From the NCBI GenBank assembly GCA_947501635.1, contig CANMWT010000006.1, forward strand, positions 186,001 through 250,000: 64,000 bases of DNA, written 5' to 3'. The position numbers and the translations under genes are program-made. Position 1 is the stretch's first letter; each line of letters starts with the position of its first letter. The stretch is from an uncultured Roseobacter sp. (GTDB taxonomy: Bacteria; Pseudomonadota; Alphaproteobacteria; Rhodobacterales; Rhodobacteraceae). A model generated the notes under the pieces. It was not told the DNA's origin, did no database searches, and saw only the letters and a list, made by a program, of their open reading frames with translations. Below, in pieces: positions 38,833 to 45,309 of the stretch.

Positions 38833-38844
38833 ATGTCATTATGA
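38833..38844 (+). other. three-codon mini-ORF overlapping the hspQ start
   Basis: ATG TCA TTA TGA starts 5 bases after GAAGGGG and its stop overlaps the hspQ ATG (ATGA). The strong ribosome binding site is ideally spaced for this mini-ORF and 13 bases from the hspQ ATG. Translation coupling is possible but unproven. Confidence 0.35.
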
Positions 38845-39167
38845 TTAGAACGCGTGCAAAATATCATCTGGGACAAGTCGTTCGCCACAAGAAGCACCCC
38901 TTCCGTGGCGTGATTTTTGACGTCGACCCGCAGTTTGCGAATACCGAGGAGTGGTACGAATCCATTCCGGAAGACAGTCGGCCCGCGAAAGAGCAGCCCT
39001 ACTACCATCTGCTGGCCGAGAATGAACAAAGCTACTACGTGGCCTATGTGTCAGAACAGAACCTGATTGCCGACTACTCTGGCGAACCGGTTGGTCACCC
39101 TGACGTAGCTGACCTGTTCGGGCCATTCAACAACGGCACCTATCCGCTGCATTTCCAACTGAATTAA
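38841..39167 (+). CDS. hspQ: heat shock protein HspQ
   Basis: A 108-residue hemimethylated-DNA-binding-fold protein (YccV/HspQ): AKYHLGQVVRHKKHPFRGVIFDVDPQF, then EEWYESIPEDSRPAKEQPYYHLLAENEQSYYVAYVSEQNL. HspQ in E. coli is a heat-inducible factor that stimulates Lon degradation of some substrates. The ATG at 38841 is the only in-frame start; the ribosome binding site is 13 bases away. The upstream region has an inverted repeat and a mini-ORF. The gene converges on ggt. Confidence 0.9.
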   Translation: MIRTRAKYHLGQVVRHKKHPFRGVIFDVDPQFANTEEWYESIPEDSRPAKEQPYYHLLAENEQSYYVAYVSEQNLIADYSGEPVGHPDVADLFGPFNNGTYPLHFQLN

Positions 39168-39199
39168 AGCGCCCGCGCAGCACCGCACGGGCGGCAAGT

Positions 39200-40777
39200 T
39201 CAGTAGCCCATCGCGCAGCCGTCTTTGCGCGGGTCGCTGGCACCTTCCAGTACGCCGTTCTCATGCATGAGGATCGCCTGCGCGCCGCCGATGGCTGTAT
39301 GAGGAATGCTGACGCTGTGCCCCAGATCGGCAAGCTCTTGTCTGACCTGATCGGAATATCCACGCTCGACTTGCATATCACCCTGATCCGAGAAACTGCG
39401 CGGTGCGTCGAGCGCCGCCTGTGGATCCATCCCGAAATCGAGCATGTTTGACACCACCCGGGCGTGGCCGTTGGGTTGATAGGCGCCGCCCATCACACCA
39501 AAAGGCATTATGACCTTGCCGTCCTTTTTGAGCATGGCGGGAATGATCGTGTGCATGGGGCGTTTACCCCCTTTAAGCTCGTTCGGGTGGCCTTCTTCCA
39601 GAGTGAAGCCCCCACCACGATTTTGCAGCAAAACGCCAAATTTGTCCGACGCGATGCCCGACCCGAAATCCTTGAAAATCGAATAGATAAGCGAAACGGC
39701 CATCCCGTCCTGGTCAACCACCGTGATATAGATCGTTTCCTTGTGAACCGTTTCGGTCAAAGGTGCCGCTGCCGCCATAGCTTTGGACGGGTCAATTAAC
39801 GCGGCAAGATCTTCGGCCAGTTTAGGGTCCAGCATGCGGTCCAACCGCGTCATGTAATCCGAATCGGACAAGAACCTGTTGCGCGCGTCATAGGCTAGTT
39901 TAGCAGCTTCGGCTTCGATATGTGCACGCAATGTGCCGAAAGGCTCCATCGAGGCTGTATCAAAATGCGACAGAATGTTTAGCATGAGAAGGGCCGTCGC
40001 TCCTTGCCCGTTCGGCGGATGCTCGACAACTTCTATGCCCTTGTAAAAGCCTGATATCGGGCTGGTTTCATCGCATGAGGCATTGGCAAAGTCGTCCAGC
40101 GTGTGCACACCACCGGCAGCGCGCAGCGTGTTGACCATATCTTCGGCAATCTCGCCGGTGTAAAACGCGTCAGGCCCGTCTTTTGCCACGCGCCGCAGGA
40201 CTTCAGCCTGTCCCGGTGCGTAGAATATATCGCCGGTTTTGAATGGCTTGCCCCCGTTCAGGAATTTCTCCCGCGCGGACCCTTGCAGATTATGGGCGTA
40301 ATTCGCCCAGTCGAACGCGACGCGCGGAGGCACGGGTATGCCTTCATCAGCATAGTGGATCGAAGGCGCAAGCAGCCTGTCCAAGCCAAGCTTGCCAACT
40401 GTTTCCGCCAGATGTGCAAAGGCGGAAATCGCCGTCGGAATGGTTACCGCGTGGGCGTTGAAGACAGGCACCGAGGTTTCGCCCTGCGCGCGCAGCATTG
40501 CAGCGTCCAGTCCGGCAGGGGCTCTTCCGGACCCATTCAGCGCCCGCACGTTTTTCCGGTCGGCATCGGACCACAGAACAAAGCAATCCCCGCCGATGCC
40601 AGTCATCGCGGGTTCACACAGCCCCAGCAACACTGCGCCGGCGATGGCCGCGTCCATGGCGTTGCCACCTGCTTGAAGAGTGTCCAAAGCGGTTTTTGTT
40701 GCCAGCGGGTGGGATGTGGCGCACATGCAATTGCTCGCAAGAACTGGAGAGCGCCCGGGGAGGTGGAAGTCGCGCAT
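39200..40777 (-). CDS. ggt: gamma-glutamyltransferase family protein
   Basis: An N-terminal nucleophile hydrolase of 525 residues made as a precursor and cut before the catalytic threonine, seen as T348 in KETIYITVVDQDGMAVSL. Other family blocks: GGNAMDAAIAGAVLLGLCEP near the N-terminus and GGGFTLEEGHPNEL with GGKRPMHTIIPAML in the small subunit. No signal peptide is visible, so it looks cytoplasmic, unlike E. coli GGT; this branch may act on other gamma-glutamyl or acyl-amino compounds. The upstream 276 bases hold its promoter region. Confidence 0.9.
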   Translation of the reverse strand: MRDFHLPGRSPVLASNCMCATSHPLATKTALDTLQAGGNAMDAAIAGAVLLGLCEPAMTGIGGDCFVLWSDADRKNVRALNGSGRAPAGLDAAMLRAQGETSVPVFNAHAVTIPTAISAFAHLAETVGKLGLDRLLAPSIHYADEGIPVPPRVAFDWANYAHNLQGSAREKFLNGGKPFKTGDIFYAPGQAEVLRRVAKDGPDAFYTGEIAEDMVNTLRAAGGVHTLDDFANASCDETSPISGFYKGIEVVEHPPNGQGATALLMLNILSHFDTASMEPFGTLRAHIEAEAAKLAYDARNRFLSDSDYMTRLDRMLDPKLAEDLAALIDPSKAMAAAAPLTETVHKETIYITVVDQDGMAVSLIYSIFKDFGSGIASDKFGVLLQNRGGGFTLEEGHPNELKGGKRPMHTIIPAMLKKDGKVIMPFGVMGGAYQPNGHARVVSNMLDFGMDPQAALDAPRSFSDQGDMQVERGYSDQVRQELADLGHSVSIPHTAIGGAQAILMHENGVLEGASDPRKDGCAMGY

Positions 40778-41053
40778 GGGTAAGGTGTGCCTCGTCAGAT
40801 ATTGAATGTGCGCAAACTAATGTCGCACACGGGATTGTCCATGGCGAAGGGGCTCTGTTTACGCTTTTCTGAAGAGGAAGTCCTCGACGCCGCGCACTGG
40901 GTGGGGGCTATTACACGCAGCGCCGAGGGAAGCTATATGCAGCTACAGGAACAGTTATGCCGTTGGATAAAGGCGGCAATATGATGCCTTCTTGACCGTT
41001 TAAGGAAAGAATGCGGAATAATTGCGACGATGCCCCCAGGTGGCCTGCGCCCC

Positions 41054-41530
41054 TTACGATAGCGTTACAGCCAGCCGCATTTTCAAGAGATTTTCATCAT
41101 TGACCCGTGCATAAGAGACATCATGCGCAAGGTGTTGGATAAGAAACCATCCGAATCCCCCCTCTGGCGTATCTGCGATGTCCCCGCCAATGGGCGACAG
41201 TTCCCCCAAGGGTAACTTACCATCGGGCATGGCACTGCCCTGATCCTTGATCTGTACTAACAGGCCGTTGGATTTCTGCGTGCACCGTATTGCGATTGGT
41301 CCGTCCGGGCCCGTTTCAGGATACGCATGCTCGACAATGTTGTTTAGGACCTCAGCAAGCACAAGTTCTATGGTGCCGGCTTCTTCGATATCCAGCTTGA
41401 GAGGGCGCAGCCGATCCAGAAACTTTTCGAGGGCTTCACGCACGGCAAGCTGCCCGCTTGTTACATGTACCTCAAAGGGCGAAAGCACGCGGTCGTTTTG
41501 TTCCGGAGTGTCACGTGGCGCGCTCATCAT
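41054..41530 (-). CDS. anti-sigma-type ATP-binding serine kinase (RsbW/SpoIIAB-like)
   Basis: A GHKL-fold protein of 158 residues: N box ELVLAEVLNNIVEHAY at 55-70, G1 box KDQGSAMPDG, and G2 box TPEGGFGWFLIQHL. It should phosphorylate the STAS partner encoded just upstream and release or hold a target when the partner is dephosphorylated. Start overlaps the STAS stop by 4 bases. No sigma factor, PP2C phosphatase or response regulator is next to the pair, so the final output of the switch is unknown. Confidence 0.87.
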   Translation of the reverse strand: MMSAPRDTPEQNDRVLSPFEVHVTSGQLAVREALEKFLDRLRPLKLDIEEAGTIELVLAEVLNNIVEHAYPETGPDGPIAIRCTQKSNGLLVQIKDQGSAMPDGKLPLGELSPIGGDIADTPEGGFGWFLIQHLAHDVSYARVNDENLLKMRLAVTLS

Positions 41531-41865
41531 GACCCCAGTTCGCTCAAGGCGCCTTCCAGCGTCGGAAAAACGCTGAATACACTGTCCATGCGCGTCAATT
41601 TAAACACGCGCTCCACCGTTGGTGTCAGACCGGCAAGCGCAAGTTTGCGATCCCGTCCCAAACTCTTCATGGCGGCGACGATTGCACCAAGACCACTGGA
41701 ATCGATAAACTCCACGTTGCTCAGGTCCAAAACAATCAAATCGGGACCATTGTCCGTTTCCGCGCGCATTGCATCTTTGAACTCCACCGCGACGGCAGCG
41801 TCAATGCGGGCATCCTGAACAGAGACAATGCGCAACAGATCTTCTGTTTTGGTGTCTAATTTCAT
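41527..41865 (-). CDS. STAS-domain anti-anti-sigma factor
   Basis: A 112-residue STAS protein. The phosphorylatable serine is in NVEFIDSSGLGAIVAAMKSLG (S57, equivalent to Ser58 of SpoIIAA). ATG at 41865 has TTGGAGT about 6 bases upstream; TTG at 41877 is less likely. It forms a translationally coupled pair with the RsbW-like kinase downstream and is divergent from the thiolase gene over 81 bases that contain two dyads. Confidence 0.9.
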   Translation of the reverse strand: MKLDTKTEDLLRIVSVQDARIDAAVAVEFKDAMRAETDNGPDLIVLDLSNVEFIDSSGLGAIVAAMKSLGRDRKLALAGLTPTVERVFKLTRMDSVFSVFPTLEGALSELGS

Positions 41866-41879
41866 TATATACTCCAACT

Positions 41880-41930
41880 CGTAAGAGTGCTCTTTGATTA
41901 GGGGGCAAGTCTTACGAATTCATTGAATTC
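41880..41930. promoter_or_regulatory. paired dyads in the STAS/thiolase divergent promoter
   Basis: CGTAAGA (41880-41886) and TCTTACG (41910-41916) are a perfect inverted repeat, followed directly by GAATTC-ATT-GAATTC (41916-41930). Both lie between the two divergent starts and could bind a regulator of either gene. Confidence 0.4.
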
Positions 41931-41946
41931 GCGGAAGGAACGCAAA

Positions 41947-43119
41947 ATGCGTAATATCGTGATCTCCGGTGCTGCAAGAACACCAATGGGCGGATTTCAA
42001 GGTGATTTCGCCAGCATCTCCGCGCCGGAACTGGGCGGATTGGCCCTGCGCAAGGCATTGGCCGATGCCGGCACAACCCGGGTAGATGAGCTTGTCATGG
42101 GCTGCGTACTGCCCGCAGGGCAAGGACAGGCACCCGCGCGGCAAGCGGGCTTCATCGCGGGCCTGTCCGAAGATGTTCCGGCAACCACAATCAATAAGAT
42201 GTGCGGCTCTGGCATGAAAGCTGCCATGATCGGATATGACCAGATCATGCTGGGCCAGTCCGATATTGTTGCCGCGGGCGGTATGGAAAACATGTCCAAC
42301 GCGCCGTACCTGCTGCCGAAAATGCGCGGTGGCGCACGCCTGGGCCATAGTGAAGTGATCGATCACATGTTCCTCGACGGCTTGGAAGATGCTTACGACA
42401 AAGGCCGCCTGATGGGGACCTTCGCCGAAGACTGCGCCGAAGCTTTCCAATTCACACGTGCGCGGCAAGACGACTACGCGCTCACGTCGCTTTCACGTGC
42501 TTTGGACGCATGGGAGAACGGTGCCTTCAAAACAGAGATCGCCCCCGTCAACGTGCAAAACCGGCGCGGCACCATACTGATTGAAGAAGACGAACAACCC
42601 AAAACAGCGCGCCCCGAAAAAATCCCCCACCTTAAACCCGCGTTCAGAAAGGACGGCAGCGTCACGGCGGCCAACGCGTCCTCGATCTCTGACGGGGCGG
42701 CAGCACTAATCCTCTCAGACGAAAGCTTCGCATCGCAAAACGGCATGAGCATAAGATGCCGTTTTGTTGGTCATGCCAGCCATGCACAGGCACCTGCCTT
42801 GTTTACAACCGCACCGGTGCCCGCTGCACGGAAACTCCTGCAGCGGATAGGCTGGGAAAAAGACAGCGTAGATCTGTGGGAAGTGAACGAAGCTTTTGCC
42901 GTCGTTCCCCTGGCTTTCATGCAGGAAATGAACCTTGACCATGAGATCGTTAACGTCAACGGCGGCGCTTGCGCCCTGGGGCACCCCATTGGGGCTTCAG
43001 GTGCGCGCATCATTGTTACCTTGCTGCACGCAATGGAGCAACGCGACGTGAAACGTGGAATTGCGGCCATCTGTATCGGTGGTGGAGAAGGGACAGCCAT
43101 CGCACTGGAACGGTCCTGA
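41947..43119 (+). CDS. thiolase (acetyl-CoA acyltransferase)
   Basis: A 390-residue thiolase that makes or cleaves acetoacetyl-CoA or longer 3-ketoacyl-CoA. The nucleophile is C86 in INKMCGSGMKA, the histidine H346 is in GHPIGASG and the second cysteine C376 in CIGGGEGTA; WEVNEAFA is also present. ATG at 41947 has GGAAGGA 7 bases upstream. It stands alone between the STAS pair and the fRMsr gene; no fad or pha partner is next to it, so its pathway is open. Confidence 0.92.
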   Translation: MRNIVISGAARTPMGGFQGDFASISAPELGGLALRKALADAGTTRVDELVMGCVLPAGQGQAPARQAGFIAGLSEDVPATTINKMCGSGMKAAMIGYDQIMLGQSDIVAAGGMENMSNAPYLLPKMRGGARLGHSEVIDHMFLDGLEDAYDKGRLMGTFAEDCAEAFQFTRARQDDYALTSLSRALDAWENGAFKTEIAPVNVQNRRGTILIEEDEQPKTARPEKIPHLKPAFRKDGSVTAANASSISDGAAALILSDESFASQNGMSIRCRFVGHASHAQAPALFTTAPVPAARKLLQRIGWEKDSVDLWEVNEAFAVVPLAFMQEMNLDHEIVNVNGGACALGHPIGASGARIIVTLLHAMEQRDVKRGIAAICIGGGEGTAIALERS

Positions 43120-43120
43120 T

Positions 43121-43170
43121 TTCTTTGGTCTGTAAATATCCTCGGGGGTCCGGGGGCAGACAGCCCCCGG
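43121..43170 (-). repeat. dispersed intergenic motif, copy 3, with GC hairpin
   Basis: Read on the minus strand: a hairpin CCGGGGGC/GCCCCCGG (43150-43170, loop of 5), then CCCCCGAG, GATATTT (43140-43134), three bases, and GACCAAAGAA (43130-43121). The core is identical to the two plus-strand copies. It sits between the thiolase and fRMsr genes. Its hairpin lacks a T-run on either strand. Confidence 0.7.
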
Positions 43171-43192
43171 CGTTGCAAATCTAAGGAAGACA

Positions 43193-43666
43193 ATGCCCAC
43201 AATAGACTATCCTAGACTTGCAAAAACACTGCAGGCGCTGACAGGAAATGAAACGGATACCGTAGCACTCATGGCCACCGTGACCTGCGAAGTCCATCAC
43301 GCCGACACCCGTTTCGACTGGACCGGGTTTTATCGGGTTGTCGCGCCAGAGCTTCTCAAGATCGGCCCATACCAAGGCGGGCATGGATGCTTGGTCATTC
43401 CTTTTGCGAAAGGCGTCTGTGGCGCTGCGGCACGCAGCGGTCAAACCCAGATCGTTGCGGATGTAGAAGCCTTCCCGGGACATATTGCATGCGCTGCATC
43501 GACCCGCTCCGAGTTGGTTGTGCCTGTTCATAATTCTGACGGTGGGCTCTTGGGCGTCTTCGATATCGACAGCGACCAGCCCGATGCCTTCACTGCAGAA
43601 GACGCTCGCGCTCTCGAGCATATACTCGCTAAAATCTTTGCGGACTGCCCTGCACCAACAATCTGA
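43193..43666 (+). CDS. msrC: free methionine-R-sulfoxide reductase (GAF domain)
   Basis: A single GAF domain of 157 residues. The three redox cysteines of fRMsr are C66, C76 and C100 (spacing 10 and 24, the same spacing as in E. coli YebR), in GCLVIPFAKGVCGAAARSG and GHIACAASTRSELVVPV. It reduces free methionine sulfoxide in the cytoplasm. AAGGAAGACA precedes ATG 43193. It lies upstream of the XRE-cupin gene with the nested palindrome between them. Confidence 0.9.
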   Translation: MPTIDYPRLAKTLQALTGNETDTVALMATVTCEVHHADTRFDWTGFYRVVAPELLKIGPYQGGHGCLVIPFAKGVCGAAARSGQTQIVADVEAFPGHIACAASTRSELVVPVHNSDGGLLGVFDIDSDQPDAFTAEDARALEHILAKIFADCPAPTI

Positions 43667-43674
43667 AATCGGCG

Positions 43675-43740
43675 GGTGAAAATTTTCTGGATTTTTTCAT
43701 GATTCTGCGCCATCGTGAAAAAAGGAAGGAAAATTTCACC
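43675..43740. promoter_or_regulatory. nested palindrome, probable XRE-cupin operator
   Basis: Outer arms GGTGAAAATTTTC (43675-43687) and GGAAAATTTCACC (43728-43740) are near inverted repeats, each holding its own palindrome (GAAAATTTTC and GAAAATTTC). An inner pair TTTTTTCATGAT (43692-43703) and ATCGTGAAAAAA (43712-43723) matches in 11 of 12 positions. Site centres are about 51 bases apart (five helical turns) and the second overlaps the ribosome binding region of the regulator gene, which suggests autoregulation. Confidence 0.6.
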
Positions 43741-43741
43741 A

Positions 43742-44314
43742 ATGCAGCACGCCAATCCGGATCAACCCATGACACTTGGTGCCGATCTGCGCGCCTTGCG
43801 TAAAGCACGCGGTTTAACGCTTGTTGATTTGGCTGAGCGGCTGGACCGCTCCGTGGGATGGCTCAGTCAGGTCGAACGCGACAAATCAGAACCCTCGATC
43901 AATGATCTGCGCGAGATTGCACGCATTCTGGATGTGTCTGTGTCGATGCTCTTCCGCCACGAAGCAGCGCCCGCAAACGAGGCGGGTTATATCGTGCGCA
44001 GAACTGCACGACGGCCCATCGGGCCCACGATTGACGGATTGATAGAAGAGCTGCTGTCACCAGACCTGACGGATGACTTTGAAATGGTCCATTCAACATT
44101 CGAGCCCGGCAGTGGCCTGAAAACACCGGTCAGCAGACCCACTCAGGAAGTTGCCTATCTGGTTTCGGGTCGGTTGGACGTCGAAATTGCAGGGAGGCTG
44201 CACAGGATAAACCCGGGTGACAGCTTCCGTATCCGCGGAGAGTCTTTGCGTTGGTTTAACCGTACATCAGAGCCCGCTGTTGCGATCTGGGTGATCGCGC
44301 CTCCGGTGTACTGA
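43742..44314 (+). CDS. XRE-family regulator with C-terminal cupin
   Basis: A 190-residue one-component regulator: an N-terminal helix-turn-helix (about 11-66, LRALRKARGLTLVDLAERLDRSVGWLSQVERDKSEPSI) and a C-terminal cupin (about 110-188, TQEVAYLVSGRLDVEIAGRLHRINPGDSFRI) that binds a small ligand. ATG 43742 follows AAGGAAGG at 12 bases; GTG at 43715 lies inside the palindrome. It heads the betaine-demethylation operon and most likely controls it, with glycine betaine or a derivative as an obvious but unproven ligand. Its stop overlaps the LysE gene by one base. Confidence 0.87.
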   Translation: MQHANPDQPMTLGADLRALRKARGLTLVDLAERLDRSVGWLSQVERDKSEPSINDLREIARILDVSVSMLFRHEAAPANEAGYIVRRTARRPIGPTIDGLIEELLSPDLTDDFEMVHSTFEPGSGLKTPVSRPTQEVAYLVSGRLDVEIAGRLHRINPGDSFRIRGESLRWFNRTSEPAVAIWVIAPPVY

Positions 44315-44934
44315 TGTCTTTTGAGGGCTGGGTCATATTCGCGCTGTTTTGGCTGGTCTTTGTGACCACGCCGGGGCCAAACGCTGTAAACTGCATCCAA
44401 AACGGTATGCGGTTCGGTTTCTGGCGCGCGATGATAGGTGTGCTTGCGATCCTCACGCAGGCGCTGCTGTTCCTGACGCTCTCGGCGCTTGGTGTTACGG
44501 CTTTGATCGCTGCGTCGCCCATGGCGTTTTTTGTGGCCAAACTTCTGGGTGCCGCCTTTTTGGTGTATCTTGGTGTGCGCGGATGGTTACTTGCTGACCG
44601 ACCTGTCGCGTTCGAAGACAAGCCGGCTAAGTCCGTATATCTGCACGCGCTGGCGGTCGCCACGATCAATCCCAAAAGTGTGGCCGGGTATCTCGCGGCG
44701 TTTTCCCAGTTCGTGCAGACAGACGTACCAATCGCGCAGCAAATGTGGGTCATTGTGCCCACCGCGCTTGTGCTCACCACCCTGAGCTACACTGCCTTTA
44801 CGGCTTTGGGGGCGGGGTTGGGGCGCGCTGCTTTGGGTGCGGTTTTCCACCGTTGGGTGAGACGCGGATTGTCGGCCTGTTTTGTTATCTACGGCATCCT
44901 GCTGGGAGCCGCCACAACGCCGGAAAGAGTATAG
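44314..44934 (+). CDS. LysE/RhtB family exporter
   Basis: A 206-residue inner-membrane protein with six hydrophobic segments, starting SFEGWVIFALFWLVFVTTPGPNAVNCIQNGMRFG, the TPGPN block of the LysE/RhtB exporters. Members export amino acids or derivatives. In this operon it could export an amino acid or a betaine derivative; substrate unknown. It overlaps the regulator gene by one base and is one base from the GFA gene. Confidence 0.88.
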   Translation: MSFEGWVIFALFWLVFVTTPGPNAVNCIQNGMRFGFWRAMIGVLAILTQALLFLTLSALGVTALIAASPMAFFVAKLLGAAFLVYLGVRGWLLADRPVAFEDKPAKSVYLHALAVATINPKSVAGYLAAFSQFVQTDVPIAQQMWVIVPTALVLTTLSYTAFTALGAGLGRAALGAVFHRWVRRGLSACFVIYGILLGAATTPERV

Positions 44935-44935
44935 G

Positions 44936-45307
44936 ATGAAGGGGTCATGCAACTGTCAGGCCGTGACATTCACGGTAAACGTAGCGCCGCTTGGGGTCTC
45001 ATTCTGCCATTGCGGCCAATGCCGCAAACAGTCCGGAGGCGTATGGTCTTCTGCCTATGTGGACGATGCTAAACTACACATCAGCGGCACCCTGCAGTGG
45101 TATGCCTCCAGCGCACGGGCAAAGCGCGGTTTCTGTCCGACTTGCGGTGCTTTCCTCTTCTGGAAACACAATGACGAAAACACCACCAGCTTCGCCCTTG
45201 GCGCCATCGACGGTCCTACGGGTCTGAGGCTGGAGAAACATATCTTTGTCGCAGACAAAGGTGACTACTATGAAATCGCCGATGGCGTCCTGCAAAAGGA
45301 GAACTGA
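44936..45307 (+). CDS. GFA-family zinc protein
   Basis: A 123-residue zinc protein: C5-x-C7, C24-x-C26-x2-C29 in FCHCGQCRK and C67-x2-C70 in FCPTCGAFLFW, the Gfa/CENP-V cysteine pattern. Some family members were linked to glutathione-dependent formaldehyde handling, though this is disputed. Its place beside two N-demethylating enzymes that release one-carbon units fits a formaldehyde-related role. ATG 44936 overlaps nothing and has GGAAAGAG upstream; it ends 2 bases before the next gene. Confidence 0.87.
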   Translation: MKGSCNCQAVTFTVNVAPLGVSFCHCGQCRKQSGGVWSSAYVDDAKLHISGTLQWYASSARAKRGFCPTCGAFLFWKHNDENTTSFALGAIDGPTGLRLEKHIFVADKGDYYEIADGVLQKEN

Positions 45308-45309
45308 AA

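Noticed and set aside
40787-40984. A 65-codon frame between ggt and the RsbW-like gene
   Set aside because: No ribosome binding site, poor start, no family match; the region is better explained as the ggt promoter area. A shorter form from near 40841 cannot be fully excluded.
41916-41930. GAATTC-ATT-GAATTC as a cloning artefact
   Set aside because: The double GAATTC is continuous with sensible intergenic sequence and a good ribosome binding site, so it reads as natural DNA.
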